Of a stretch of DNA of 64,000 nt, positions 25,508-33,889 are shown one piece after another. Source of the stretch: Sinorhizobium sp. A49 (GTDB lineage Bacteria; Pseudomonadota; Alphaproteobacteria; Rhizobiales; Rhizobiaceae); assembly GCF_002002725.1 (NCBI RefSeq), contig NZ_MUNW01000036.1, forward strand, positions 174,993 to 238,992, written 5' to 3'. Position 1 is the stretch's first letter, and the number at the start of each line of letters is the position of its first letter. The position numbers and the translations under genes are program-made. The notes under the pieces are model-generated. The model saw nothing but the letters and a program-made list of their open reading frames with translations, was not told where the DNA came from and searched no databases.

Positions 25508-26215
25508 ATGTCATTCTGGGATAGCCTCCTCAAGATCGTCACCGCCACGGGCAATGCGCTTGCCGGTGTGGTCGAGGCCGTGCGCACGCTGTTTGAAGGC
25601 GACCCGGAAACGCGGCGCAAGGTGGCTTTCTCCGTGGCGATGATCGCGCTTTCGGCCAAGATGGCCAAGGCCGACGGCGTGGTGACGGAGGCGGAGGTTT
25701 CGGCCTTTCGCGATATCTTCGAGTTTCCGGCCGATCAGGCGCAGAACGTTGCCCGTCTCTATAACCTCGCGCGCCAGGATGTGGCCGGCTACGAGGCCTA
25801 TGCGGAGAAGATGGCGTCGCTCTGCTCGTCCTGCGAGAGCAATTGCCCGATCCTGGAAGACATCATCGATGGTCTGTTCCACATCGCCAAGTCCGATGGC
25901 GCAGTGCATGAGAAGGAACTGGCGTTCCTGATGCGGGTCGCCGAGATCTTCAAGATGGACGAGGCGCATTTCGAGCAGATCATGGCGCGCCATGTCCATA
26001 GCGACGGCCGGGATCCCTATCTCGTTCTCGGCGTTTCGCCCAAGGACGATTTCGCCAAGATCCGCAAGCACTACCGCGTGCTGGTGTCGGAGAACCATCC
26101 CGACAGGCTGGTTGCGCGCGGTGTGCCACAAGAGTTCCATGCCATCGCCAATGATCGCATGGCCGCGCTCAATGCCGCCTATGAGGCGATCGAGAGAGAA
26201 CGCCGCGCCGCATGA
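25508..26215 (+). CDS. TerB/J-domain protein, DjlA-like
   Basis: A 235-residue protein. Residues about 30-150 are a TerB-like helical domain (KVAFSVAMIALSAKMAKADGVVTEAEVSAFRDIF), with acidic metal-binding-type loops repeated at AKSDGAVHEKE. Residues about 170-235 are a DnaJ domain (DPYLVLGVSPKDDFAKIRKHYRVLVSENHPDRLVARG) with the HPD motif intact, so it can stimulate DnaK. The order matches DjlA, but the N-terminal membrane anchor of enterobacterial DjlA is missing. Its last 4 bases overlap the start of the amidase gene (ATGA), so the two are translationally coupled, suggesting a role in envelope maintenance. Confidence 0.82.
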   Translation: MSFWDSLLKIVTATGNALAGVVEAVRTLFEGDPETRRKVAFSVAMIALSAKMAKADGVVTEAEVSAFRDIFEFPADQAQNVARLYNLARQDVAGYEAYAEKMASLCSSCESNCPILEDIIDGLFHIAKSDGAVHEKELAFLMRVAEIFKMDEAHFEQIMARHVHSDGRDPYLVLGVSPKDDFAKIRKHYRVLVSENHPDRLVARGVPQEFHAIANDRMAALNAAYEAIERERRAA

Positions 26216-26976
26216 CGTCGAAATACTGCGACTACTCGGGTGCGCGCTTCATGCCTTCGCCCAATTTCGGCGGCCGTGCGGACGGCCGGGTGCCCGATAT
26301 CATTGTGCTTCACTACACCGGCATGGCGACGCCGAAATCGGCGCTTGAATGGCTATGTCGCGAGGAAAGCCAGGTTTCCAGCCACTATTTCGTCGATGAA
26401 GACGGCCGCGTCGACCAGCTGGTTCCGGAGGCGCTGCGGGCCTGGCACGCGGGCAAAAGCTTCTGGAAGGGCGAGACGGACATCAATTCCAGCTCGATCG
26501 GCATCGAGATCGCCAATGCCGGCCACCCCGGCGGGCTGCCGGAATTTCCCGAAAAACAGATCGCTGCAGTCGTCGAATTGTGTCGGGACTGTGGCGAACG
26601 GTGGTCGATAGCCCCTGAACGGGTGCTGGCGCACAGCGATATCGCCCCGATTCGCAAGGTCGACCCGGGTGAAAAGTTTCCGTGGCATCGGCTGCACCGC
26701 GAGGGCGTCGGTCACTGGGTGGAGCCGGCGCCGATCGGCGGCGGTCGCTTTTTCCAGCGTGGCGACCGCGGTCAGCCGGTCGAGGCGATACAGTCGATGC
26801 TGTCGCTCTACGGTTACGGCATTGAAGTCACTGGCGATTTTTGTGAGAAAACCGAGGGCACCGTTGCCGCGTTCCAGCGGCATTTTCGTCAGCAACGGGT
26901 CGACGGCATCGCCGATATTTCGACGCTCGATACGTTGCATCGACTGCTTGCGGCTCTACCTCAGTTTGGTGCCTGA
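26212..26976 (+). CDS. N-acetylmuramoyl-L-alanine amidase (AmiD/AmpD type) with PG-binding domain
   Basis: A 254-residue amidase_2 protein. Zn ligands are visible in DIIVLHYTGM (His) and in HSDIAPIRKVDPGEKFPW (His and Asp); AWHAGKSFW and SIGIEIANAGH are family motifs. The C-terminal 65 residues form a PG_binding_1 domain (QRGDRGQPVEAIQSMLSLYGYGIEVTG). It cuts the MurNAc-L-Ala bond. No signal peptide or lipobox is visible, so it is either cytoplasmic (AmpD-like muropeptide recycling) or exported by another way; the PG-binding domain argues for contact with polymer. It overlaps the DjlA-like gene by 4 bases. Confidence 0.88.
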   Translation: MTSKYCDYSGARFMPSPNFGGRADGRVPDIIVLHYTGMATPKSALEWLCREESQVSSHYFVDEDGRVDQLVPEALRAWHAGKSFWKGETDINSSSIGIEIANAGHPGGLPEFPEKQIAAVVELCRDCGERWSIAPERVLAHSDIAPIRKVDPGEKFPWHRLHREGVGHWVEPAPIGGGRFFQRGDRGQPVEAIQSMLSLYGYGIEVTGDFCEKTEGTVAAFQRHFRQQRVDGIADISTLDTLHRLLAALPQFGA

Positions 26977-27202
26977 CGCGCAAAATTTTTGCGTGCTAAA
27001 TTAGCTTTTTCGGTCATTTCCGCACAAATTTGCTGCGTTGCCACATGTTTACCATGATGCGGCATTCATTTGCCGCTCATTGAAACTGCAGGAAACGCAA
27101 GGGCAATACGCTCCTTCCTGTCAATGAAACGATCGGGAAGTGAGGCTCGAACGGCGGGGTGCGCCGTGCTGCCCATTCCCCAGACCGGAGACTTCAAGCT
27201 AC

Positions 27203-27730
27203 ATGAGAATATCGTCTGTTGCTGCGGCGGCGGCATGCTTTGGCATGTTCTTCGCCGGGATTGGTACGTCGTATGCGGGGAACGTCGACAAGACCATCAA
27301 GACCTCATCCCTCAAGTCAGTTACACGGACGACAGGTTACCCGAATCCTCAGCTCGCACAGGGCACGCAATACACCATCCTGATCCAGTCCTACGCCAAG
27401 CAATACGGCGTTCCGATCGATCTGGCCCATGCGGTGGTCAAGGTCGAAAGCAACTTCAACGCCAAGGCGCGCGGCAGCGCCGGTGAAATCGGACTGATGC
27501 AGATCAAGCCGGCAACGGCGCGCATGATGGGCTATTCCGGTTCCTCCAAGGGGCTCTACGATCCTGAAACGAACATCAAGTTCGGCATGAAGTATCTCGC
27601 CATGGCGCATGAGCTGTCCGGCGGCACCACCTGCGGCACCATCCTGAAGTACAATGCCGGCCATGGCGCCAAGCGCATGAACCCGGTTTCCAAGCGTTAC
27701 TGCGGCAAGGTCCAGAGCATCATCGACTGA
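27203..27730 (+). CDS. Small secreted lytic transglycosylase (SLT domain)
   Basis: A 175-residue protein with a signal peptide (MRISSVAAAAACFGMFFAGI ... SYAG). The SLT domain fills the rest: AHAVVKVESNFNAKARGSAGEIGLMQIKPATARMMGY holds the catalytic Glu (KVESNFN) and the GLMQI signature; YNAGHGAKRM is the third motif. A pair of cysteines near the C-terminus (TTCGTIL, RYCGKV) could form a disulfide. It is close in size to type-IV-secretion-associated transglycosylases, but no secretion genes are near, so a housekeeping role is more likely. The in-frame start at 27140 is rejected because it would bury the signal peptide. Confidence 0.85.
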   Translation: MRISSVAAAAACFGMFFAGIGTSYAGNVDKTIKTSSLKSVTRTTGYPNPQLAQGTQYTILIQSYAKQYGVPIDLAHAVVKVESNFNAKARGSAGEIGLMQIKPATARMMGYSGSSKGLYDPETNIKFGMKYLAMAHELSGGTTCGTILKYNAGHGAKRMNPVSKRYCGKVQSIID

Positions 27731-27802
27731 TTGATGCCGATCTTAGGGCGCGCCAGATCGTGCGCGCAAAGCACGCCTTATGTCATTGGGCGTGCGGCAT
27801 GA

Positions 27803-27915
27803 CCTCCTCGTTCGATCGATGTCGATCCGAGGAGGGCGCCCCGGTTAAGGGGCACTGTTTCTATCGAGTACCGAGCATCATCCGCCTGCTGTTTCCCAAG
27901 CGGTGGCGGATGCTC
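27803..27915. repeat. Three consecutive hairpins between the SLT and oxidoreductase genes
   Basis: Stems: CCTCCTCG (27803-27810) with CGAGGAGG (27828-27835); GCCCC (27838-27842) with GGGGC (27849-27853); and GAGCATCATCCGCC (27873-27886) with GGCGGATGCTC (27905-27915, 3-base bulge). No T-run follows. It could be a palindromic intergenic repeat or a structured RNA. Confidence 0.5.
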
Positions 27916-28023
27916 TAGCCGGACAGGTCTCGCGTTCCGGCGACCTTCAAAACGTGATGCAACCGCAGTGCCATATCTGCGCCGGCATGCTATCCCGACC
28001 TGATCGAAATGGTGAGGACGGAC

Positions 28024-29214
28024 ATGTCGGAAAGCTTTGATTTCATCGTTGTCGGCAAGGGCATGATGGGGGCGGCGGCAGGGCGGCACCTGGCGCTCTC
28101 GGGCGCACGGGTCGCTCTGGTCGGGCCGGACGAACCCGGCGACTGGGCCAATCACGGCGGCGTCTTTTCCAGCCACTACGACAATGCCCGCATCACCCGC
28201 ACGATCGACGACGATCCCGTCTGGGCGCGGCTCGCCAAGCGTTCCATCGACCGGTACGACGAAATCGCGGCACAAAGCGGCGTCGATTTCTACGCGGAAG
28301 TTGGCTGCCTGATCGCCGGTCCAGCGCCGGGCGGCAGCTACGATTACATCGAGAAGGTTGCGCGCGCTCGCGATGCGCTCGGCGTCGAGGCGCCGCTTCT
28401 GGACGAGGGCGCGCTTGCCGAGCGTTTTGCCTGGTTCCGTTTTCCCGGAGGCTTTGCCGGCATTCACGAGGCGCAAGGGGCCGGCTACATCAACCCGCGG
28501 GCGCTGGTGCTGGCGCAAACGATCTGCGCGGAAAAGGCCGGAGCCCGGATCGTGCGCAGCGAAGTGGCGTCCGTGTCTCAGGCCGGCGACCGCGTCGTCG
28601 TCACAACCGTTGATGGCGCCACGCTCGATGCCGGGCGCGTGATTGTCGCCGCGGGCGGGTTTTCTCTTTCCGACACGCTTCTTCCCCGGCCGATCGACCT
28701 TGTGGTCAAGGCGCGCACCGTGTTCTTCGCTGAGGTCGCGGCTCGCGATCTGCCAGCCTATGACCGTATGCCGTCGCTGATCGGCGCAGCGCCGGAGCAG
28801 GCGAAGAGCTACTATCTGCTGCCGCCGGTCGCCTATGCCGACGGCAAGCACTACATCAAGATCGGCGGCGATCCGACCGACCGCGTGCTCGACAGCGAGG
28901 CTGAGGTGCGCGCCTGGTTCCGTGGCAGCGCCGGTGCCGGTGCCGCCGAGCATATGAGCGGGTTGCTCAACGAGGTGATGCCCGGTTTCAGGCCGGCGTC
29001 GACGCATTTCCGCCCTTGCGTCACGTCGTTCACCCGTCATGGCTTTCCCTATATCGGCTTTGCCGGCGGCGACCGTATTGCCGCCTTGACCGGCGGGAAT
29101 GGCCAGGCGGCGAAGAGTTCCGACGAGATCGGCAGGCTCGGCGCAATGCTGGTGATGGAGGGCCGGATCGACGATCCGGCCTACGAGACGGATTTCGCCG
29201 TCTCGTTCCGTTAA
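28024..29214 (+). CDS. FAD-dependent oxidoreductase (D-amino-acid/glycine oxidase family)
   Basis: A 396-residue DAO-family flavoprotein. The N-terminal FAD-binding Rossmann motif is FIVVGKGMMGAAAGRHLA. GVFSSHYDNARITR follows, and a second nucleotide-contact region near AGRVIVAAGGFSLS. The C-terminal half carries RPCVTSFTRHGFPYIGFAGGDRIAALTGGNGQAAKSS, the conserved closing FAD contact. Substrates in this family are secondary or D-amines such as sarcosine, D-amino acids or glycine; the exact one is unknown. Of two close starts, 28024 (MSESFDF) has GAGGA at proper distance, while 28009 lacks a ribosome site. It is monocistronic, upstream of rnpB. Confidence 0.8.
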   Translation: MSESFDFIVVGKGMMGAAAGRHLALSGARVALVGPDEPGDWANHGGVFSSHYDNARITRTIDDDPVWARLAKRSIDRYDEIAAQSGVDFYAEVGCLIAGPAPGGSYDYIEKVARARDALGVEAPLLDEGALAERFAWFRFPGGFAGIHEAQGAGYINPRALVLAQTICAEKAGARIVRSEVASVSQAGDRVVVTTVDGATLDAGRVIVAAGGFSLSDTLLPRPIDLVVKARTVFFAEVAARDLPAYDRMPSLIGAAPEQAKSYYLLPPVAYADGKHYIKIGGDPTDRVLDSEAEVRAWFRGSAGAGAAEHMSGLLNEVMPGFRPASTHFRPCVTSFTRHGFPYIGFAGGDRIAALTGGNGQAAKSSDEIGRLGAMLVMEGRIDDPAYETDFAVSFR

Positions 29215-29310
29215 ACACTGAGCGAAAAGCATGGCGACGGCATAAGGCCGAAACGTCGAGGCCGCCGTTTTTCTCTGGCGCTCTGCTTCCCGGTCGTTTA
29301 AGGACCGCCT

Positions 29311-29708
29311 GCCAGTTGGCCGGGCAGCCGCGCTCCGCAAGTGCCGAAAGGCCGCGGGGGGAGGAAAGTCCGGGCTCCACGGAAGTACGGTGCCGGATAA
29401 CGTCCGGCGAGGGCGACCTCAGGGAAAGTGCCACAGAAAGCAAACCGCTCCGCTTGCGGAGTAAGGGTGAAAGGGTGGGGTAAGAGCCCACCGCGGACAT
29501 GGCGACATGGACGGCACGGCAAACCCCACCGGGAGCAAGACCGAATAGGGATGACGCGGACGCGCAAGCGTCCAGCCTGTTTCCGGGCCAGTCATCCGGG
29601 TGGGTTGCAAGAGGCTGCGTGCAAACGTAGTCCCAGATGAATGGCTGCCACGTTCTGCTGTCTTCGGGCAGCGGGGCCATACAGAACCCGGCTTACAGGC
29701 CAACTGGC
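29311..29708 (+). ncRNA. rnpB: RNase P RNA, bacterial type A
   Basis: The 5' end GCCAGTTGGCC (29311-29321) pairs perfectly over 11 bases with GGCCAACTGGC at 29698-29708, forming helix P1. The core signature is present: GAGGAAAGTCCGGGCTCC near 29361, ACAGAAA at 29431, and the 3' conserved AGATGAATGGCTGCC at 29634. A T-run (GATTTTTCC) follows P1 and serves as terminator. It is the catalytic RNA that matures tRNA 5' ends. Length of about 398 nt fits alphaproteobacterial type A RNase P RNA. Confidence 0.96.
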
Positions 29709-30201
29709 GATTTTTCCTTTTCCCACGGCGTCGCGCGCTTCGAAGCCCGTGGGCGCAACGCGTGTTCAGGCGGGTATCGTTTCGATGCCGAACAGGTTGA
29801 AGCGATCAGAAATCGCGCGAGGAAATCCTGCTTCCCCGCTTTGCTGCATTCTTTCTCACATTCTGATTTCCCAACGATTTGAAGCCGTTTGACCGTCGCA
29901 TTCCAGGGCAGCGGGGGTCGCTTCGTAACGCTTCGTTAAACTTAACAACCTATCAATATTTGATCAGCTACCCGGCTGTTCAAGAGCCAATCCCATTGAC
30001 GCCCATATGGTCCCATGATATCCCATAATGGTACTGCGCAAGGGCCGCTTCGTGGCCCATCATCGCAAGATTCCAGGGTCTCCCGGCATCGGGAGATGGG
30101 CGGACATGTTGGTGTCCGGCAGGGGTGTTTTGTGAGCGCGGTCGAGTGTTCTCGCGGGTCGATGATTGTGGCCCGTCAGTCTTGGGCGGCCGTTTCGCGT
30201 C
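29709..30201 (+). other. Intergenic region and long leader upstream of mraZ
   Basis: About 490 bases without a supported gene between rnpB and mraZ. After the rnpB T-run there is no coding character. TTAA-rich sequence at 29935-29950 is followed by the MraZ-box array (next entry). From there to the mraZ ATG are about 175 bases that would form a long untranslated leader; no clear hairpin switch was seen in it. The frame of rsmH is open back to 30015 through this leader and mraZ, but that is chance in GC-rich DNA. Confidence 0.5.
29991..30026. promoter_or_regulatory. MraZ-box array: four CCCAT repeats at 10-bp spacing
   Basis: CCCAT occurs at 29992, 30002, 30012 and 30022, exactly 10 bases apart; on the minus strand this is four TGGG repeats with 5-6-base spacers. 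MraZ is known to repress the dcw promoter by binding three or more TGGGN repeats of this period. The array lies about 180 bases before mraZ, so it is the likely autoregulatory operator of the whole cluster, with the promoter close by. Confidence 0.85.
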
Positions 30202-30642
30202 ATGAACCGCTTCTTGTCAAATGCCACCAATCGGATCGATGCAAAGGGGCGGGTGTCCGTGCCTTCGGCGTTTCGTTCCGTTCTGTCGGATGGGGGCGTC
30301 CGGGAGCTATACTGTTTTCAGGACTTCGTCTTCCCGGCGATCAGCGTCGGTGGGCCGGAGCTCCTGGATCGGTTCGAGAGGCAGATGGCGGCCGAGGATC
30401 CTTTTTCTCCGGCAGCCAACGAGATGTCGCTGCTCGTTCACGGGGGCGGGGTCTTCGTGAAGCTCGATCCGGAAGGCCGGTTGATGGTGACGGATTTTAT
30501 CCGCGACTTCACCGGCATCTCGACCGACGTTATGTTTGTCGGGCGGGGCGATTATTTTCAGCTCTGGGAGCCGCAGGCCTTTGCAAAGGCACAGGCGGCG
30601 GCCCGGGAAGGGCGCAAGTCACGGGGGCTGCGTCCGGAATAG
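30202..30642 (+). CDS. mraZ: Transcriptional regulator MraZ
   Basis: A 146-residue protein with the two AbrB/SpoVT-like beta-barrel repeats of MraZ. Repeat 1 is [27 protein letters not shown] and repeat 2 [22 protein letters not shown]. Each carries the DxxGR loop (DAKGR, DPEGR) that contacts DNA. MraZ forms a ring and represses the division/cell-wall operon including itself. It is the first gene of the dcw cluster, with rsmH 14 bases downstream. The ATG at 30202 opens directly on the conserved MNRFLSN; the frame extends 12 codons further without family similarity. Confidence 0.95.
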   Translation: MNRFLSNATNRIDAKGRVSVPSAFRSVLSDGGVRELYCFQDFVFPAISVGGPELLDRFERQMAAEDPFSPAANEMSLLVHGGGVFVKLDPEGRLMVTDFIRDFTGISTDVMFVGRGDYFQLWEPQAFAKAQAAAREGRKSRGLRPE

Positions 30643-30656
30643 AATGGAGAGGCGGA

Positions 30657-31682
30657 ATGGTGACGGAACAAGGCGGAGGAGCTTCTGAAGCCGATGGCGG
30701 ACCGGTCCGTCACATTCCCGTCCTCCTGAGCGAGGTCCTCGCTGCCCTCGATCCGGCCCCCGGCAAGGTCATTCTCGACGGTACCTTCGGTGCCGGTGGT
30801 TATGCGTCCGCCATCCTCAATGCCGGCGCCGATGTGATCGCGCTCGATCGCGACCCGACGGCGATCGCCGCGGGCCAGCCGATGGTCGCGGCCTCCGGCG
30901 GTAAACTCAAGCTCATTCATTCCCGCTTTTCCGAACTTGCCGAGCATGCGCCGGCCGGCAGCCTCGACGGCGTTGTGCTCGACATCGGCGTGTCGTCGAT
31001 GCAGATCGACGAGCCCGAGCGCGGCTTCTCCTTCCAGAGGAAGGGGCCGCTCGACATGCGCATGTCGGCAGCCGGCGTTTCCGCCGCCGACGTCGTCAAT
31101 CGCGCCAAGGTTTCCGATCTCATCCGCATCTTCGGTTTTCTTGGCGAGGAAAAGCAGTCGGGCCGCATCGCCCGCGCCATCGAGAAGCGCCGGGCCGAAG
31201 CGCCGTTCGAAACCACCCGCGATCTCGCCGGGCTGATCGAAATTGTCACGCCGCGCAAGGCCAAGGACAAAATCCATCCGGCAACGCGCGTCTTTCAGGC
31301 GCTGCGCATCTTCGTCAACGACGAACTCGGCGAACTCGCCCAGGCGCTGTTTGCCGCCGAGCGGGCGCTGAAGCCGGGCGGCCGCCTGGTGGTCGTTACC
31401 TTCCATTCCCTTGAAGACCGGATCGTCAAGGCGTTCTTCCAGGATCGCTCGGGCAAGGCTGCGGGTTCGCGGCATCTGCCGCTGGTGACCGCGCGGGCGG
31501 CAACCTTCACGCCAGTTGGCAAGCCTATGGTGGCGGCCAGCGAGGAAGAAGCGTCCCTCAATCCGCGCGCCCGGTCTGCCAAGCTCAGAGCCGGTATCCG
31601 CACGGAAGCGCCATCGCCGGGAAACGATCTATCCATTTTCAATCTGCCGGAACTGGCGAGCCTTGCACGGTTGGGGGGCTGA
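30657..31682 (+). CDS. rsmH: 16S rRNA m4C1402 methyltransferase
   Basis: A 341-residue protein (older name MraW). It N4-methylates C1402 in the 16S rRNA decoding centre using SAM. Features are [14 protein letters not shown], the SAM loop [67 protein letters not shown] and [16 protein letters not shown]. The start at 30657 (MVTEQGGGA) has GGAGAGGCGGA in front and is 14 bases after mraZ; the frame is open much further up but overlaps mraZ and the leader. Confidence 0.95.
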   Translation: MVTEQGGGASEADGGPVRHIPVLLSEVLAALDPAPGKVILDGTFGAGGYASAILNAGADVIALDRDPTAIAAGQPMVAASGGKLKLIHSRFSELAEHAPAGSLDGVVLDIGVSSMQIDEPERGFSFQRKGPLDMRMSAAGVSAADVVNRAKVSDLIRIFGFLGEEKQSGRIARAIEKRRAEAPFETTRDLAGLIEIVTPRKAKDKIHPATRVFQALRIFVNDELGELAQALFAAERALKPGGRLVVVTFHSLEDRIVKAFFQDRSGKAAGSRHLPLVTARAATFTPVGKPMVAASEEEASLNPRARSAKLRAGIRTEAPSPGNDLSIFNLPELASLARLGG

Positions 31683-31689
31683 GAGAGAT

Positions 31690-32073
31690 ATGCTGCGAAC
31701 ACTCGACATAGTCCTGATCGTCGTCATGACGGCAGCCGCCACGGTCACCTACACGATCAAGCACCAGGCCGAGAACAAGCTGGAGCAGGTGCGCAAGCTC
31801 GACGCCGCCATCAAGCTGGAAGAAGACACGATCGACCTGCTGCGCGCCGACTGGGCGCTGCTGACGCAGCCGAACCGGCTGGAGCGGCTGGTCGGCGCTT
31901 TCGGTGCCGACTTGCAGCTGGCGCCGACGCCGTCGACGCAGCTCGTCCGCCCGCAGGAGCTGCCGATGCTGAAGGCCGACGTGCCGCCGACGGAAGAAGA
32001 AAAGAAGCTGGCCGCCGCCAAGGCGGCGGAGCAGACGACCGATAACATCGCAACAGGTTCGGTGGCGCACTGA
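31690..32073 (+). CDS. ftsL: Cell division protein FtsL
   Basis: A 127-residue bitopic protein. The cytoplasmic part is very short, then the membrane helix LDIVLIVVMTAAATVTYTI, then a periplasmic leucine-zipper-like coiled coil (AENKLEQVRKLDAAIKLEEDTIDLLRADWALLTQPNRLERLV), and a charged Ala/Lys tail. With FtsB and FtsQ it activates FtsWI at the septum. Sequence is poorly conserved in the family; position between rsmH and ftsI and the topology make the call. A GAGAGAG ribosome site precedes the ATG; its stop overlaps the ftsI start by one base (TGATG). Confidence 0.88.
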   Translation: MLRTLDIVLIVVMTAAATVTYTIKHQAENKLEQVRKLDAAIKLEEDTIDLLRADWALLTQPNRLERLVGAFGADLQLAPTPSTQLVRPQELPMLKADVPPTEEEKKLAAAKAAEQTTDNIATGSVAH

Positions 32074-33821
32074 TGTCGTTTCTCTCCCGCATCATGGTTT
32101 TGAAGAGCAAGGCGCACTTTTCCGCCGGTGGCAACAACCTGCCGGCCGAAGCCAAGCTCAACGTCACTTTCCAGGGCACGCGCAAGAAGACGACCAATCA
32201 GGCGAAGAACCGCGTGGCGATCATCATCGCCAGCTTCGGGATCGTTTATGCCGTGATCGGCGGCCGCCTGGTGCAGTACGGCATGGCGCAGCCGGAGACG
32301 GTGTCGAGCATCGGCCGTGCCGACAATCTGATGGCTTCGCGCCCCGACATTCTCGACCGCAATGGCGAGATCCTCGCCACCGACATCCGTACGGTCTCGC
32401 TCTATGCCGAACCGCACAAGATCGTCGACGCCGATGAGGCGGTCGAGCGCCTGGCGACGGTTCTGCCTGACATCAACGCCCGCGAAATCTACAACAAGCT
32501 GAAGTCGAAATCGCGCTTCCAGTGGCTGCGCCGCCAGCTGACGCCGAAGCAGCAGAGCGAGATCCTGGCGCTCGGCATTCCCGGCGTCGGCTTCCGGCCG
32601 GAGAAGCGCCGCTTCTATCCGGGCGGCCCGACCGCCGCCCACATCCTCGGCCACGTCAACATCGACAACCGCGGCGTTGCCGGCATGGAGCGTTACATCG
32701 ACGGGCAGGGGCTCGCCGATCTCGCCGCCATCGGCATGACCAGCGACGCCAAGCTCGAGCCGGTCAAGCTGTCGATCGACGTCCGGGTTCAGAACATCGT
32801 GCGCGACGTCATCGATTCGGGCATGAAGAACTACCAGGCGCTGGCCGCCGGCGCCGTCGTGCTCGACGTCAACACCGGCGAAGTGCTGGCGATGGCGTCC
32901 GTCCCCGATTATGACCCCAACAAGCCGGCCGAAGGGGCCGAAGAGGGCTGGATGAACCGCATGTCGAACGGCACGTTCGAGATGGGCTCGACCTTCAAGA
33001 CCTTCACGATCGCCATGGGCCTTGATTCCGGCAAGGTGACGCTCAACGACAGTTTTGACGCCACGGCGCCGATCCGCATCGGCGGCTTCACCATCAAGGA
33101 CTTCCACGGCAAGCGCCGGGTGCTGACCGTTCCGGAAATCTTCCAGTATTCGTCGAACATCGGCACGGCCAAGATCGCCGACCTCATCGGCATTCCCGGC
33201 CACAAGGAATTTTTGACCCGCATCGGCCTGCTCTCGAAGCTGCCGACCGAACTGCCGGAAGTCAAATCCCCGAGCCAGCCGCGCGAATGGAAGAAGATCA
33301 ACTCGATCACCATCTCCTTCGGCCACGGCGTCTCGACGACGCCGCTGCAGACGGCTGTCGCCGGTGCAGCGCTCGTCAACGGCGGCAAGCTGATCCCGCC
33401 GACCTTCCTGCCGCGCTCGGAAGAACAAGCCGACGAGGTGGCAACGACGGTCGTCAAGAAGAGCACAAGCGACGACATGCGCTTCTTGCTTCGCTGGAAC
33501 GGCATCGCCGGTTCGGGCAAGCGCGCGCAGGTTCCGGGCTACAACGTCGGCGGCAAGACCGGGACGGCCGACAAGGTCGTCAATGGCCGCTACGCCAGCG
33601 ACCAGAACTTCAACGCCTTTCTCGCAGCTTTTCCGATCGACAATCCGAAATACATCGTGCTGACTTTCATCGACGCGCCGAAGACCGGCGAGAATGGCGG
33701 ACGGACCGCCGGCTCGAATGCCGCGCCAATGGTACGCGACATCATCAGCCGCTCTGCACCGCTTCTCGGCGTCGAACCGAAGTTCGGAGAAGATGGTTCT
33801 GCCATGCTTGTGTCTTATTAG
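32073..33821 (+). CDS. ftsI: Septal peptidoglycan transpeptidase FtsI (PBP3)
   Basis: A 582-residue class B penicillin-binding protein. One membrane helix lies at about 47-66 (NRVAIIIASFGIVYAVIGG), then the pedestal domain (RPDILDRNGEILATDI), then the transpeptidase domain. Active-site motifs are STFK at 306-309, SSN at 360-362 and KTG at 495-497. It crosslinks new septal peptidoglycan together with the FtsW polymerase. Its start overlaps the ftsL stop by one base. The basic cytoplasmic N-terminus of about 45 residues is longer than in Escherichia coli. Confidence 0.95.
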   Translation: MSFLSRIMVLKSKAHFSAGGNNLPAEAKLNVTFQGTRKKTTNQAKNRVAIIIASFGIVYAVIGGRLVQYGMAQPETVSSIGRADNLMASRPDILDRNGEILATDIRTVSLYAEPHKIVDADEAVERLATVLPDINAREIYNKLKSKSRFQWLRRQLTPKQQSEILALGIPGVGFRPEKRRFYPGGPTAAHILGHVNIDNRGVAGMERYIDGQGLADLAAIGMTSDAKLEPVKLSIDVRVQNIVRDVIDSGMKNYQALAAGAVVLDVNTGEVLAMASVPDYDPNKPAEGAEEGWMNRMSNGTFEMGSTFKTFTIAMGLDSGKVTLNDSFDATAPIRIGGFTIKDFHGKRRVLTVPEIFQYSSNIGTAKIADLIGIPGHKEFLTRIGLLSKLPTELPEVKSPSQPREWKKINSITISFGHGVSTTPLQTAVAGAALVNGGKLIPPTFLPRSEEQADEVATTVVKKSTSDDMRFLLRWNGIAGSGKRAQVPGYNVGGKTGTADKVVNGRYASDQNFNAFLAAFPIDNPKYIVLTFIDAPKTGENGGRTAGSNAAPMVRDIISRSAPLLGVEPKFGEDGSAMLVSY

Positions 33822-33889
33822 GCATGAAATGAGAATGCGGGACGATTCGCGATTCCGGCGGATCGAGAGCGATGTGAGACGTGCGGTTC

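Noticed and set aside
27203..27730. Type IV secretion transglycosylase (VirB1)
   Set aside because: Size fits, but no virB, tra or trb genes are nearby.
30015..30656. Upstream extension of the rsmH frame
   Set aside because: It crosses the MraZ-box array and mraZ; the rsmH family start and ribosome site are at 30657.
31749..33428. 559-codon minus-strand frame over ftsI
   Set aside because: ftsI on the plus strand has all catalytic motifs; the antisense frame is a composition artefact.
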